A DNA stretch of 64,000 bases, taken from NCBI RefSeq assembly GCF_964340395.1, contig NC_135569.1, positions 13,400,019-13,464,018 of the forward strand. The letters are read 5' to 3'. This DNA comes from Glandiceps talaboti. Its lineage: Eukaryota; Hemichordata; Enteropneusta; Spengelidae. Position numbers and translations under genes: made by a program. Every line of letters starts with the position of its first letter. Positions within the stretch are counted from its first letter, which is position 1. Under the pieces are notes generated by a model. It was not told the origin of the DNA, searched no databases, and saw nothing but the letters and a program-made list of their open reading frames with translations. Positions 47,892 to 58,016 of this stretch are shown here, piece by piece.

Positions 47892-50482
47892 CGATTTTAT
47901 CGTAAACCTGACTGCTGTTCAAGACAGGCGTGGATGAATTTTTAGACGTGATAACAATGTATCCACTCACGTCACGTCACCGGTATTTTTACTCGGACAT
48001 GCACGCGTATATGTGTATGCAACGAGCTGGGATCCGTACGCAACGAGCTCGTTGAAAATTAGATGACTCGAAATGTCGCTAATAGTTACGATGTATATGC
48101 GATGCGTGTGTTTTGTAATGGAACAAAATAAATAAATATAAATTAAAACTCTACTCTAAGAAAAATAAAGTTTTTTATATCTTTTTTTTTTTTCCTTTCG
48201 TCATTCGAAATTCAGCAAATAAATGCAATTTTGATATTTGTATTTACATTGTTTGTCGTCTAGAATTAAAGTCGCGGTATGGTTTTCGTTGCAACACTGT
48301 CAGAAGTATCAATGACAGGCCAACAAAGTCTGTGATTGGTTGTCTTGAACGAAAAAATGTGACGTCACTACATGCTTTTGTATACCTGTCGCCTGATTGG
48401 TTGTTTAGATAAAACCCTGCATGCACCTACATCAGCGGGGCCGTGTGTTGTTTTTGTAACAATGTTTGTCAGTTTATTTAGTGATAAGCTTAGAAGTAGA
48501 CTTTTTTCGGCACCTTCAAAGGCAGTTTTCATTTGTCATTTTACACCACTGATAAAAGACGTTGTGGTCACAGGCCTTTCTATACAAGTCCTGCAATGCC
48601 AGTATTTGTTAGCTCCTCAAAACATGCACACATGGTGGAAAATATCGTTCATGACTCCAAAGCGATTGCTATCATTAAAATTCCACACTCACATTATATT
48701 TTTCAAACTGTTCTTGCTTATTAGTAGGTCTCATATCCTCTTGACTTCCACTTAGTTTAGACATGATATAAGACATATTGTTTTGAGCAATTCTCTACCT
48801 TCCATCTCAGTATAGCGACCCTCTCCCCGCATCATGAGTATCGCAACACCTCAATCAATATGTCTCCCGTGGCCTAATATACATGCACATGCAGGTCTCA
48901 TGTCAATGCACCGCCGACTTCTCTGTTCACACAGTCATTCATTCAAGCACTGAACAGACACTGGGTGTTCATAGAGAGGTTATTTTGGAACGATTAATTC
49001 AAACTTTATTCAGAGTAATGTATATAAATATTACCTGCTTGACACTACATTCGCCCAAAATTACAATATAGTCAACTAAGCAACAAAGTAGCCAGAGAGC
49101 AAACATATCAAATCCCTATACACTGAATAAAACATTGATCCATGCCAGGGGTAATAATTGTGAGTGTTCTCAGGAGGAAGGACGCATTATAAATTCGCAT
49201 TGTTATATCATTTGTATTATTTTATTCCACAATGCCATATCAATTTGAACGGCTAACAGAGAGTCACAGTTGACAAATTCACCATAAAAGCAAAATATGT
49301 TTACAAGTTGGTTGGTCGACAAGGCAGTAAAACCTGAAGAGGTCACATGCGTTAGTACGTAGGTGTGTCGCGTCGTCATGAAGGGTGAAAACAACAGCTG
49401 CTAGATAGACATTTTCAGCTCGTAAATTTGCGCCCAAACAAATCTGCCATCTCTTCACATTCCTGATTCAGGACTTCTCTTTTGACTTCTAGAAAGCTTC
49501 CTGCAATTTTTTTTAAATAAAAAGTTTTTTTATGATTATATAGAGAACGATTGAGGTGTAGGGTACAAACTCGAACGAAATACACTACCAAATGGTTGGT
49601 CAGGAGTATCGAATGACTAAAAATTCTTAAAATTACCTCGTGAATGGCAAACAATGTATTTGACTTTTTAAGTACATATTTAAGTACATATCGTGACCTC
49701 GTTCCATCAGTTGTGTTTTAGTTGTGCAATGTTACTTTTTACATGTACACCGGTTTCACTAACATAATCCATTTCTATAGAGCCAGTCACTGGTCCTTTC
49801 AGGGGTACACACAAGACAGACACTAGGCCGAATCTTTGCTGTTAAAGTAAACGAAGCAATCAACAATAACGAATTGTTACAGAACTAACCACAATGCACA
49901 CAAGTCATATAAGGTCAATTTTGTCATGAAACACGTATGATAAACGTATTGTACAAAAGAATTATTTTGTACTCGAATATTAACTTGTTGGTGGTGCCAA
50001 TCAAACTTAGTGTGGTTTGGTATGAATTTCAGAAAGTAATTAACAGTCTAGAGTCACCTACCTACGTTATCTGCACCACTGTTCTTGCCAGCACAATATG
50101 TGTCAGTTTTGCCAAGCTCATCTAAGTATGCCAGCTGTTAATAAGTAAAACGGAAATTCTGGTGTATATATATATATATATATATTGTGAAAATATTTTA
50201 TAGTAAAAAAATCGTTCTTAAGCACGGGGACATTTTACAAGTGGTAGTTTCTCTGGGCCGGTCGTTTTTAGGTATATATCACTATCACACATCTTCACAG
50301 CATGCTATCGACATAGAATGGACACTCCAACGACTTGTTTAAATGCTGATGTGAATATTATAACATACAACCCAAAACTAGAATGGATATATGGACACAA
50401 AACATCTTTGGTGAACGGTGTTGCAAATCTAACTTTGCTTTATAAATTATATGCACTCGTTGATGTCGTTGATTTTTTTTTG

Positions 50483-50527
<45 letters not shown>

Positions 50528-50550
50528 AAATTTCCAACATGCCTACTTTG
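47892..50550. other. 2.6-kb gene-poor region
   Basis: No well supported gene. Contents: AATAAA signals near 48125-48165; a CCAAT-CRE-TATA segment at 48330-48405 paralogous to 41230-41345; frames below it up to ~95 codons with poor composition; two short overlapping candidate exons on the minus strand near 49660 and 49505; TA runs near 50165; and a GT microsatellite at 50488-50525. Otherwise it looks like ordinary A/T-rich animal DNA. Confidence 0.5.
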
Positions 50551-51156
50551 TTATGACTTGTACATAGTTACCTCGTCATCATACGTGCCAAATCCTGCAC
50601 ACGGAAGACTCTTTGTTTGGTCACGATGGCCATAATAATCGTAGAATGACTCCTCGGTGTTTGGGCCATTCTTTAAGTAGTTACAGAAGTTGTCTCCAAC
50701 CAAGTACAATAATGAATCGTCGGCTTTATACACTTTACCATCGTCGTCAAGCATAATAAAAGTGTCCGACCCTAGTTCGTCTAAATATCCAACCATGTAA
50801 AGTTTCTTCCCCGTATAAACCATTTCAAACTCCCACTTTATGGATTCTAGTGTTCCTCTGAAACCTGGATGTATGATTAAGTCCGATTTCCCAACACCTA
50901 CGAACTCATTATGTCCACAACGTTCTGTGATAATTTTTCTGAAATTTTCAGCTGACCCCACCGTTTGTGATAACTGGTCACAAAATATGGACAAGTCTGC
51001 ATTTTGAATACTACGCCGAGGGGGGAACTCTGTGGTTTCATCGGACTCAGAGTCGCTGTTCCCAGTTGACTCGTAAGAACAGCTTCGGTGTGGTATCCGT
51101 GGATCCATAGATACGCTTCCATTGCCACGCGTACGTTTATCACAATCGACGGCCAT
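50551..51156 (-). CDS. SUKH/SMI1-like domain protein (201 aa)
   Basis: The N-terminal ~55 residues are Ser-rich and acidic, likely disordered. Residues ~65-170 read like a SUKH (SMI1/KNR4/US22) domain: GTLESIKWEFEMVY, then YMVGYLDELGSDTFIMLDD, DGKVYKADD and VGDNFCNYL, i.e. the G-x-D-x-F, D-x-x-G-x-V-Y and final F-x-x-[YF]-L features. In herpesviruses the US22 group counters host defence; in bacteria the family are immunity proteins. Low identity, so this is a fold-level call. It ends next to a GT microsatellite. Confidence 0.5.
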   Translation of the reverse strand: MAVDCDKRTRGNGSVSMDPRIPHRSCSYESTGNSDSESDETTEFPPRRSIQNADLSIFCDQLSQTVGSAENFRKIITERCGHNEFVGVGKSDLIIHPGFRGTLESIKWEFEMVYTGKKLYMVGYLDELGSDTFIMLDDDGKVYKADDSLLYLVGDNFCNYLKNGPNTEESFYDYYGHRDQTKSLPCAGFGTYDDEVTMYKS

Positions 51157-51720
51157 ATTTAGATTTTGCCTTCACAGACGGCAAATATGTTGCTACGTGG
51201 TTTGTTTTTACTTCTTTATTCCGGCAGAGTGCTGTATAAAAATGAAGTTTATCAGAGTTAGGATGAAAACAGTCACGGCAACCAACATTAGATAAATGCA
51301 GGAAATGTTCCATGTCACCGAATAAGAAACATTGTATCTATTCACGTCATATGATTTGTGTTGTGGCGCCTTCCTGTACATGATAAACAAGTAACCCACG
51401 TCGTGGTCAATAAAAACCCAGACATATTAATCAAAGTATATTCGACTATTCCATTTCGTTTATACGTGTGTGTTCGTGTGCTATACATGTCTAGCTCGCC
51501 TCATAAACATAGCCATCGCTAGTACATTGGACACCTTGACATTGACATGCCACCCTGTATGACAATACTCTCTTCCTATAATATGAGCGTGCACCAAGAC
51601 TCAGTCATAGTTATGGAGGAGCGTTGTATACGTAGACAACTGTACAACGTGACGTCGCCAAAAAATGTCTCCTACAAAATAGCATAGCCGGATTTTCCTG
51701 GGCGTGAAGATACTAAGAAT
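51157..51720. other. Intergenic region above the small three-exon gene
   Basis: No long frame. A 24-codon frame starts at 51613. One GTGACGTCG near 51648 is CRE-like. TATA-like and CCAAT-like sequences occur but no clear start is marked. Confidence 0.4.
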
Positions 51721-52267
51721 ATGACTTCAGTCGCTTCTTCATTGATACTTGGGTGTTGTAGTCCTCATTTCCATGCAGGATTCACGTCTAAGGAAAACAT
51801 CATTTCCTATACAAAGGTGAGCTAACTATCACCGTCGGTTTATCATCACCCCAACCCCCTTCATCTTCTTACCAAACAGTCACTTGTGTTGTCATATAAC
51901 ATGACATTTACCTGTTTATGTATTTATTTTAATTTCAGTGTTGCACGCATCATGGACTGATTGCTCAAGCAAGGTTACCGCTAAATACCTCTCCAATTTA
52001 CGTAGCGTTCCCTCTTCCGATTGCTGAAAGCTGTGTGGACTTTGACGAGACCGTTAAAACTTGGCCAATAACTAAAAGGTATGCATTTTCATTCCAAATT
52101 TCCAATGCAATTGACTCGTGTGTTTGATTTGATTTTTTTTTTTGGGGGGGGGGGGAGGGAATACTTCACCTTTCAAATTGTTCCTGCCTTAATAATGGCA
52201 AAATGGCTGACATGTAGATTTTTTAAAATTATTTCTTCAAGTGTCATCGTCGTATGGATTTTTAATA

Positions 52268-52307
<40 letters not shown>

Positions 52308-52356
52308 TTTCAGTGTCACGAGCATTTTCGTTCCCGTTAACTGCCAACAAATGTAA
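51721..52356 (+). CDS. Small three-exon protein (about 92 aa)
   Basis: Exon 1 is 51721-51816 (donor GTGAGC), exon 2 is 51939-52078 (acceptor TTTTAATTTCAG, donor GTATGC), exon 3 is 52314-52356 (acceptor after a (CT)n tract and TTTTATTTCAG). Phases match (0, then 2) and the frame stays open until TAA. The product is Cys- and Ser-rich at the start, then beta-like (SPIYVAFPLPIAES, TSIFVPVNC). An AATAAA follows near 52521. No family recognised; a first exon further upstream is possible. Splice sites are predicted, not observed. Confidence 0.5.
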
Positions 52357-52686
52357 GAACCGTTTCATATGGTCCCAATGTCATGTCGTCCTCTTCTGCC
52401 TGATAATAACACTACCGCCGGTGTGGATCCAAGCCTTTCCAGATGTGACATATTCAAGACAACAGGTGACTACGATACGGTATCTTGTTTGAAACACGAA
52501 CACTATGAAACTTCGCCGTAATAAAGAACTCTTTATGTTTATCTGTATTTTCAAGACATTGCTGACCTCTTAAAAAAATCGTGGACATTGTTTTGTGAAA
52601 ATATAATAGAAACATTACGGGTGTTTTGATGAAAGTTCACTGTGTTTCAATACTTAAACGTTTTAGTTAACTCTTTGCCTAAACAG

Positions 52687-53127
52687 ATGATGTGTAAAAA
52701 CAATTTTATTGTTATTTTCTTGCTAGTTATATCTCGCTGTATATTTTCCAAAGAAATTTCGAGTTTCGGAAGACTTCTTGAGTGCGACAGGTATTCTGTG
52801 TCATACAAGTTTAACGGGACTTGGCTTCCAGAGGAGAAAGTATTCCAGTGTAGTTTTTTACACGTGGGTTACAAATGTCGTTGTAACTACGAACGTCCTT
52901 GCTTAAAAGCAGAAAGGTTTATTAAACCGTTCCATAACCGTGCTAATGCTAAATGGATAAATTTTCAAACTTCTTACAGACGATGTGAGTGTTTGTGTAA
53001 AAACAACAAACTGATTGGCCGTTGGCATTGTCACAGAGATCTCCACACTGTTCTTAGCAAAGTTCTCAAGCAACGCTGTACAGTACACAGGCCTTATTGT
53101 CCATCCAGACTTCGAGGTGATCTCTAG
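52687..53127 (+). CDS. Secreted cysteine-rich protein, module paralogue (146 aa)
   Basis: The frame is open from a GTG at 52642, but the tandem ATG at 52687 gives a clean signal peptide (FIVIFLLVISRCIFS). The mature part contains C-S-F, CRC, C, CECLC and W-H-C-H, aligning with the ectodomain of the membrane protein at 24241 (CDCLC, WKCH) and with the modules of 7942. No membrane anchor. Probably a soluble relative of the envelope proteins, perhaps a decoy. An AATAAA follows about 30 bp after the stop. Confidence 0.65.
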   Translation: MMCKNNFIVIFLLVISRCIFSKEISSFGRLLECDRYSVSYKFNGTWLPEEKVFQCSFLHVGYKCRCNYERPCLKAERFIKPFHNRANAKWINFQTSYRRCECLCKNNKLIGRWHCHRDLHTVLSKVLKQRCTVHRPYCPSRLRGDL

Positions 53128-53576
53128 CGTTTTCATCGATGATCCCTTTCATTGTATAATAAATGTTAGGTCGATCGCGTAAAAGTTCTCCATATATAGT
53201 ATCGCATGACGGATTTTGTTATTTAACTATCAAATGCAAAATCATGTAATAGCATTGGGATACACAAATTAAAGTTTCACTTTTAGTTCTAAATATCTTG
53301 CATGTCTGTGTTATTGGTGATGTTTGGTGGTGTCTGTCTATGTGTGTGTGTACACAGTGGAAGAGATTAAACACTTTAATCGACACATTCCCATCCCATC
53401 CCATCTCATCTCCATTTTTTTTCTTCCCCTGGCAATAAGTTGAAAAGTGTACATTTTTTCCCAAACCCAAACATTGTACACCAGTCCAGACAAATATATG
53501 TATATATATTTATAACTGACGATGTGAGGGTGATTGTGTGTATATATTAACATTGTGATGTTTTCCTTACTTAAAC
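53128..53576. other. Short intergenic region
   Basis: Holds the poly-A signal of the preceding gene and a CCCATC run near 53390-53405. A TATATATTAA box near 53540 sits 37 bp above the next ATG. No gene. Confidence 0.4.
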
Positions 53577-53765
53577 ATGTCTTCACAAGATGAGTATGTT
53601 TTTGAGCGAAAATTAGAACACCAAGTTACAGCAATGTTGAAATCTTTGAATGCGTTTTGCTACCTATTAGAAAAGGATAACGATTATTCCAAATACCTCG
53701 TGTTCACAAACTTTCCGAAAAACACTCGTGTCAATTGTCAACTTGTCTTCCAAAGCATAAAATGA
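53577..53765 (+). CDS. Small acidic protein (62 aa)
   Basis: MSSQDEYVFERKLE start, helical and soluble, with LLEKDNDYSKYLVF in the middle. Support is positional: a TATATATTAA box 37 bp upstream of the ATG and an AATAAA about 95 bp downstream. No family recognised. Confidence 0.42.
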   Translation: MSSQDEYVFERKLEHQVTAMLKSLNAFCYLLEKDNDYSKYLVFTNFPKNTRVNCQLVFQSIK

Positions 53766-54127
53766 AATAGTTGGACAGTAACTTTTTGGCGCCAAAACAC
53801 AATGTTCGTTGAACAGCGCCATCACACGGCGTAGCCCGTTTTTTTCTTTTGTTTACGTGCAAATAAACCAACGAATTTATTAACAGACCCCATGTGTTAC
53901 ATTCTTCATTCTCACATTTCGACATCAAGTTATCAAGTTCTTCTCATCCAAATACGAATCATATTAAATGCATACTTGAGATTGTGTGATTAGAATACTG
54001 GTCAAATTTATTCATACAAATTCCAAGATTTTTCTTTTCTTATACAAGTCAAATTGAAACAATATACATTGTACTAATTCTTTTATACATATTTTATACA
54101 CATAAAAATTGCAAATACATCGAGCTC
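53766..54127. other. RING-gene 3' flank
   Basis: A/T-rich; it includes plus-strand and minus-strand AATAAA signals. It is paralogous to 37590-37785, showing that whole gene ends were copied. Confidence 0.5.
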
Positions 54128-55147
54128 TTAACTGTAGAACATTTTGCAAGGTACGAATATTTTCCTACAAAACGGACAGTTTATCTCTTTCTCTGTCGTA
54201 CTCAGATTGGTGTAACAGTGCGTACACACGAGATGGCCACACTTGACCCCTACTACCGAAACAGTACTCATGTAGCAAATCTTACAAGTAAAATTGTCCA
54301 ATGTACTTTTGTTGTTACTCTCACGGTGTTTATCTTTCGTTTTGTCTTCATCAACATTAATATCTTCGTCGGAAAAAGTTTCTTGAACGTCATCGTTATT
54401 ATTAGCGACGACAGATTGTTCAGTGTTCGGTTCTTCATGACTTTCAATTTCAACCACTCCACGTGCGTTCACGACAAAAAGGATTTGAACGTCTGCTTCC
54501 TCGAGCTCTTCTCCATCGTTAGCTTGTTGCCCGATAGTGTTATCAGCAGCTAATAACAACTGTTCTCTACGACGTCGTTTTTCGGCCTCTCTCTGGCAGA
54601 TACGCATAGCTTGGTTGAAAAGAACTCCACGTACTTCTCTATGAGGGATTATTTCAAATAAATGCACGCTTAGTCTATCGAGAGACTCACTGTATTCCGT
54701 CAAACGTACTGCACGAGAGTCTATACCATCAAGAACTTCGCGTGTTGAAATAGTCGTTGTTGTTGGGTTGAAAACACATCGCGTTATGATATAAATTACA
54801 AGTGGTACCAACAGTGGGGCAGTTGGCCTTTGACGACAGGTGTCAACACACACTTGGTTGTAAAGCTTGGCCCATGCGTTACGAGGTTTCGCAATGTTAT
54901 ATCTCATGTCTTCTGCGAGTCTTGCCATGTTCCTCAAACTTGCATTTAAACTTTGAGTGAAACACCTCGTTGATTGAGTTGAAAACATATAATGTTCCAA
55001 AAGGAGGTCAGGTATGTCTTCTGCGTCTTCCATGTACCTGCTTGTGAAATCACAGCCCGTGCAATATATTGATTCGATTTCTCTCGAAACAACCAAGTTG
55101 TTTGCGATAAGAACGTTTAACACGCTTACATCCATTGTGTGAGCCAT
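54128..55147 (-). CDS. RING-finger protein with N-terminal zinc module (339 aa)
   Basis: Probable E3 ligase. N-terminal CTGCDF, EHYMF and TRCF form the shared C-x2-C-H-C module, next to SLNASLRNMARLAEDM, closely matching 38530. An acidic linker rich in Glu, Asp and Asn precedes the C-terminal RING (CKICYMSTVSVVGVKCGHLV, CTHCY, CPFC) and the ending CKMFYS. A TATATA box near 55215 and CRE sites at 55238 and above lie upstream. One of the clearest members of the RING family here. Confidence 0.8.
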   Translation of the reverse strand: MAHTMDVSVLNVLIANNLVVSREIESIYCTGCDFTSRYMEDAEDIPDLLLEHYMFSTQSTRCFTQSLNASLRNMARLAEDMRYNIAKPRNAWAKLYNQVCVDTCRQRPTAPLLVPLVIYIITRCVFNPTTTTISTREVLDGIDSRAVRLTEYSESLDRLSVHLFEIIPHREVRGVLFNQAMRICQREAEKRRRREQLLLAADNTIGQQANDGEELEEADVQILFVVNARGVVEIESHEEPNTEQSVVANNNDDVQETFSDEDINVDEDKTKDKHRESNNKSTLDNFTCKICYMSTVSVVGVKCGHLVCTHCYTNLSTTEKEINCPFCRKIFVPCKMFYS

Positions 55148-55214
55148 GGCATGAGTCTAGTTCTTGTCAGTGTTCAAGGATGTGTGAACGTATGTGGTGC
55201 TACTGAGACCTTTA

Positions 55215-55450
55215 TATACATGTATAGGAGAGGGAAAGTGACGTCACGACACTCGACGTACATGACTGGAAACGACCCAAATGTAAAACGGACAACATCG
55301 TGACGTCACGACAACTACGATCTGAAGAGTGACGTCGTTTATTGTTTTTTTTTTTTTTTTACAATATTTTATTTATCGTCATGTCGATCACAAACATTAC
55401 GCGATGTGATTGCACGTTTACGAACGACGTCGACGTCATAATTTTCTCAT
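55215..55450. promoter_or_regulatory. CRE-rich promoter of a RING gene
   Basis: Contains GTGACGTCACGAC twice (about 55240 and 55300), further GACGTC sites near 55331 and 55425, a T-run near 55346 and a TATATACA box near 55213 serving the minus-strand gene. Confidence 0.6.
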
Positions 55451-55478
55451 AAGTGCGCCGTTATCAAGTTACCTATGC

Positions 55479-55905
55479 GACATCGCCATGAATACTATGA
55501 TGGCACGTCCACCCACTACATACAATTCAAGTTGTTTCATTCTATCGATGTAAGATATATTTTCTCTGTATTCGCAAATTTATTTCTGATTTACTCCCTT
55601 CGATCTGCAAATATCACAGTTACTGTAATGTTGCAATTCAATATGACATTTTCCAAGAGCGGCCAACTTTGTGTTGTCGGGGATTACGGCTGCGACATCG
55701 CCATGAATACTATATGACGGCACGTCCACCAACTACATACAATTCAAGTTGTTTCATTCTATCGATGTAAGATATATTTTCTCTGTATTCGCAAATTTAT
55801 TTCTGATTTACTCCCTTCGATCTGCAAATATCACAGTTACTGTAATGTTGCAATTCAATATGACATTTTCCAAGAGCGGCCAACTTTGTGTTGTCGGGGA
55901 TTACG
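55479..55905. repeat. ~210-bp tandem duplication
   Basis: Two near-identical units starting GCGACATCGCCATGAATACT at about 55479 and 55690. The second overlaps the 3' coding end of the minus-strand gene 55797-56336, so its last ~35 codons are duplicated just beyond the stop. Confidence 0.85.
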
Positions 55906-56336
55906 GCTTGTACGTAAAACACTCTTCCCAAAAGAAAAGTTAGTGCTTCTGTATCTGTTCGGCAGAGGTTTGTAGGCGTCCAGAATCGAGTTTTTAGTTT
56001 GAGATTGGCAAGTGAACTCAATGCGACCCAGTTTAACAACTGGTGATGCAATTTAAGAAGTGTCTGTCTCAATTTTGCATTCCGGTAACCTTTAAGCCAC
56101 ATTCCCGCAATTGCACTAATTGTTTCGTAATGGTCAAACAAACAAGTGTTTGTTGCAAGTGAGAGGATAACCGTAGCACTGATAGCTAGGCTCTCTGATG
56201 ATTTATCATTTAACGTAAATTCGATCAGTCTGGTCAACTGTGGATATTCTCCTTTTTGTAAGGCATAAATATGATTGTCAGCTTTTCTTAGGAGAACCCA
56301 ATTCACCATATGCCTTGCATTGTATCTGTCCGACAT
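55797..56336 (-). CDS. Uncharacterised helical-repeat-like protein (179 aa)
   Basis: Helical and soluble. LTRLIEFTLNDKSSE, SATVILSLATNTCLFDHYETI and AIAGMWLKGYRNAKLRQTLLKL suggest ARM/HEAT-like helical repeats, but this is weak. The C-terminal ~50 residues contain CHIELQHYSNCDIC, a possible Cys/His zinc site. The ATG at 56336 is divergent from the cyclin gene, 145 bp away. No family recognised. Confidence 0.52.
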   Translation of the reverse strand: MSDRYNARHMVNWVLLRKADNHIYALQKGEYPQLTRLIEFTLNDKSSESLAISATVILSLATNTCLFDHYETISAIAGMWLKGYRNAKLRQTLLKLHHQLLNWVALSSLANLKLKTRFWTPTNLCRTDTEALTFLLGRVFYVQAVIPDNTKLAALGKCHIELQHYSNCDICRSKGVNQK

Positions 56337-56480
56337 GATATATAGATAAAACTCGCATCAACTACGAAAATGTAAACCAACATGCATATAAATATACACT
56401 TTTTTTTACTCTTATTTTATTAATAGGATGCTATAACTGACATCGCGGACGTCACAAAACAGAGTCGTGGGTGTTTTATA

Positions 56481-57305
56481 ATGACACAGCACAAACCTAT
56501 TCACAATGTTAACAATATCATGGAGAGGACGACATATGAAGTGAAAACTGTTTCCGACTACATTGATCGACAACCATTTATCGCAGCATACATGCGAACT
56601 ATCGTTATCAACTGGCTTTTCCAGGTGGCCAAGGATTACGAAATGAATTCACAGACATTACACATTGCAGTGAATTTGTTTGATCGTTATCTTGCACACA
56701 AAACAGTCGACAAAGAAAGTCTTCAACTTGTTGGTACAGCAAGTCTTTTCATCGCAATGAAATTCGAAGAAGTTCATATTCGCACAGCCAGTGATATGTT
56801 GTACGCGACAGCCAACAGTTACACATTGCAACAACTCGTGGACATGGAACTCCACATTCTGTATACTTTGAACTTCGACGTGTCGTCGTGGAAGACGTCG
56901 CTGTGTTGTGCGGACGAGATTTTGGACGAAAACGAAAGCAGTTCGACACACATTCAACTCACACACTTGATGGTCGACGTAGTTATCATGGATTATGAAA
57001 TGACAGTTAATTACGATGCACGAAAGCTGGCTATGATTGCTTTTGAAATTGCAAAATCGTTACTGTTTTCAACGAATGAGGAAAAATCAACATATGTACA
57101 GGACAAATACGATTTTTGCCACTACGAGTTTGTATACGTCCTTCGAAACTGTGTCAAAGGAGATCTACACGGCGTCTTTGAGAAACACGACATTGATGTA
57201 AAGCGTTTGAACGAAATGTCACAATTCCAAGTGGATCAGACTCGTGTCAGTATCGAATGGTCTCCTGTGAGAATATACACTGACGATTCATGTGTTACAT
57301 CGTGA
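56481..57305 (+). CDS. Viral cyclin (274 aa)
   Basis: Likely binds and activates a host cyclin-dependent kinase. The first cyclin box is clear: MRTIVINWLFQVA (38-50), TLHIAVNLFDRYLA (59-72), LQLVGTASLFIAMKFEE (81-97) with the kinase-contacting Lys94 and the KFEE glutamates, and ADMLY-like MLYATANSYTLQQLVDMELHIL. It is closest in style to A/B-type cyclins; the second box is weaker. A TATAAT lies immediately before the ATG at 56481, so the in-frame ATG at 56520 (MERTTYEV) is an alternative start. Viral cyclins are known in some herpesviruses. Confidence 0.8.
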   Translation: MTQHKPIHNVNNIMERTTYEVKTVSDYIDRQPFIAAYMRTIVINWLFQVAKDYEMNSQTLHIAVNLFDRYLAHKTVDKESLQLVGTASLFIAMKFEEVHIRTASDMLYATANSYTLQQLVDMELHILYTLNFDVSSWKTSLCCADEILDENESSSTHIQLTHLMVDVVIMDYEMTVNYDARKLAMIAFEIAKSLLFSTNEEKSTYVQDKYDFCHYEFVYVLRNCVKGDLHGVFEKHDIDVKRLNEMSQFQVDQTRVSIEWSPVRIYTDDSCVTS

Positions 57306-57650
57306 TGTTTTCCTCGAATATTTTTTTTTTCTTCTTGTAAACTTCCATACCGATACAGGTAACACATGGTATGTCTTTATGCAATAAAGATTGATTGATT
57401 TACACTGCTTGCTTTTTAATGACATGCGTACACAGTTTCACCTACATCTTACAACTACATCTCCCCCACCAAACAATGGAATATCCTAATCATATCAAGA
57501 TAACCGGCAAAATGCAAAACTTAGTAAATTGGATCCCAATAAAATATTTAAATGTTCAATAATTGCCCTAACGCGAATTGCACTCTTTAGTATAAATGGA
57601 AGGACTATTTAATATATTTAAAGTGAAACGACATTGCCACCCTTCAAAGT
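57306..57650. other. Intergenic region
   Basis: An AATAAA near 57383 for the cyclin gene and a TATAAAT box near 57591 for the next gene. No gene in between. Confidence 0.4.
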
Positions 57651-58016
57651 ATGGACGAAAGAATACGTCTGTTTGTAGGTAAGGAGTGTTACTCTCTACC
57701 TGTCGAACGTCTCGAGATGCACATCCCCTTTCTGGGCGGATATATTCGTTTCCACAATATTGCTGCTCGTGATGGCATTGATTTAAGTTCACTGAAAATG
57801 AACTACATCCCAGAGGAATTTTGGCATCTCTTTATTCACTTTGCAATTCACGAAAAGATCGACGATGTAATATATTACAGAGATGACAATCTTAGAACGA
57901 AAAACTTCACATTATGTGATGAAAACATCAAAGAAGTAACAATCGCAGCAGACTTCTTGATTATGAAACCATTTCTTGATGCTCTTATAATTGGAAAGAA
58001 TGTGTTCCCCGCATGA
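57651..58016 (+). CDS. BTB-only protein (121 aa)
   Basis: A stand-alone BTB domain related to those at 2859 and 5270: RLFVGKECYSLPVERLEMHI, then IPFLGGYIRFH, EFWHLFIHFAIHEKI and a final ADFLIMKPFLDAL helix. It ends naturally right after the domain, so it is not simply a cut-off Kelch gene. A TATAAAT box lies about 60 bp above the ATG and AATAAA about 190 bp after the stop. Could act as a competitive BTB or as part of a cullin-3 complex. Confidence 0.58.
   Translation: MDERIRLFVGKECYSLPVERLEMHIPFLGGYIRFHNIAARDGIDLSSLKMNYIPEEFWHLFIHFAIHEKIDDVIYYRDDNLRTKNFTLCDENIKEVTIAADFLIMKPFLDALIIGKNVFPA

Noticed and set aside
48372-48755. Overlapping plus-strand frames of 63-127 codons
   Set aside because: They lie below an orphan promoter, but composition is poor and two frames compete; no poly-A signal or splice support.
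49415-49675. Possible intron on the minus strand (donor-like GTAATT near 49650, acceptor TTGCAG near 49502)
   Set aside because: Only one short exon on each side and the phase can be read two ways; too weak to call a gene.
50318-50635. 105-codon plus-strand frame
   Set aside because: Its second half is the GT microsatellite read as Cys-Val; the first ~50 codons alone are not convincing.
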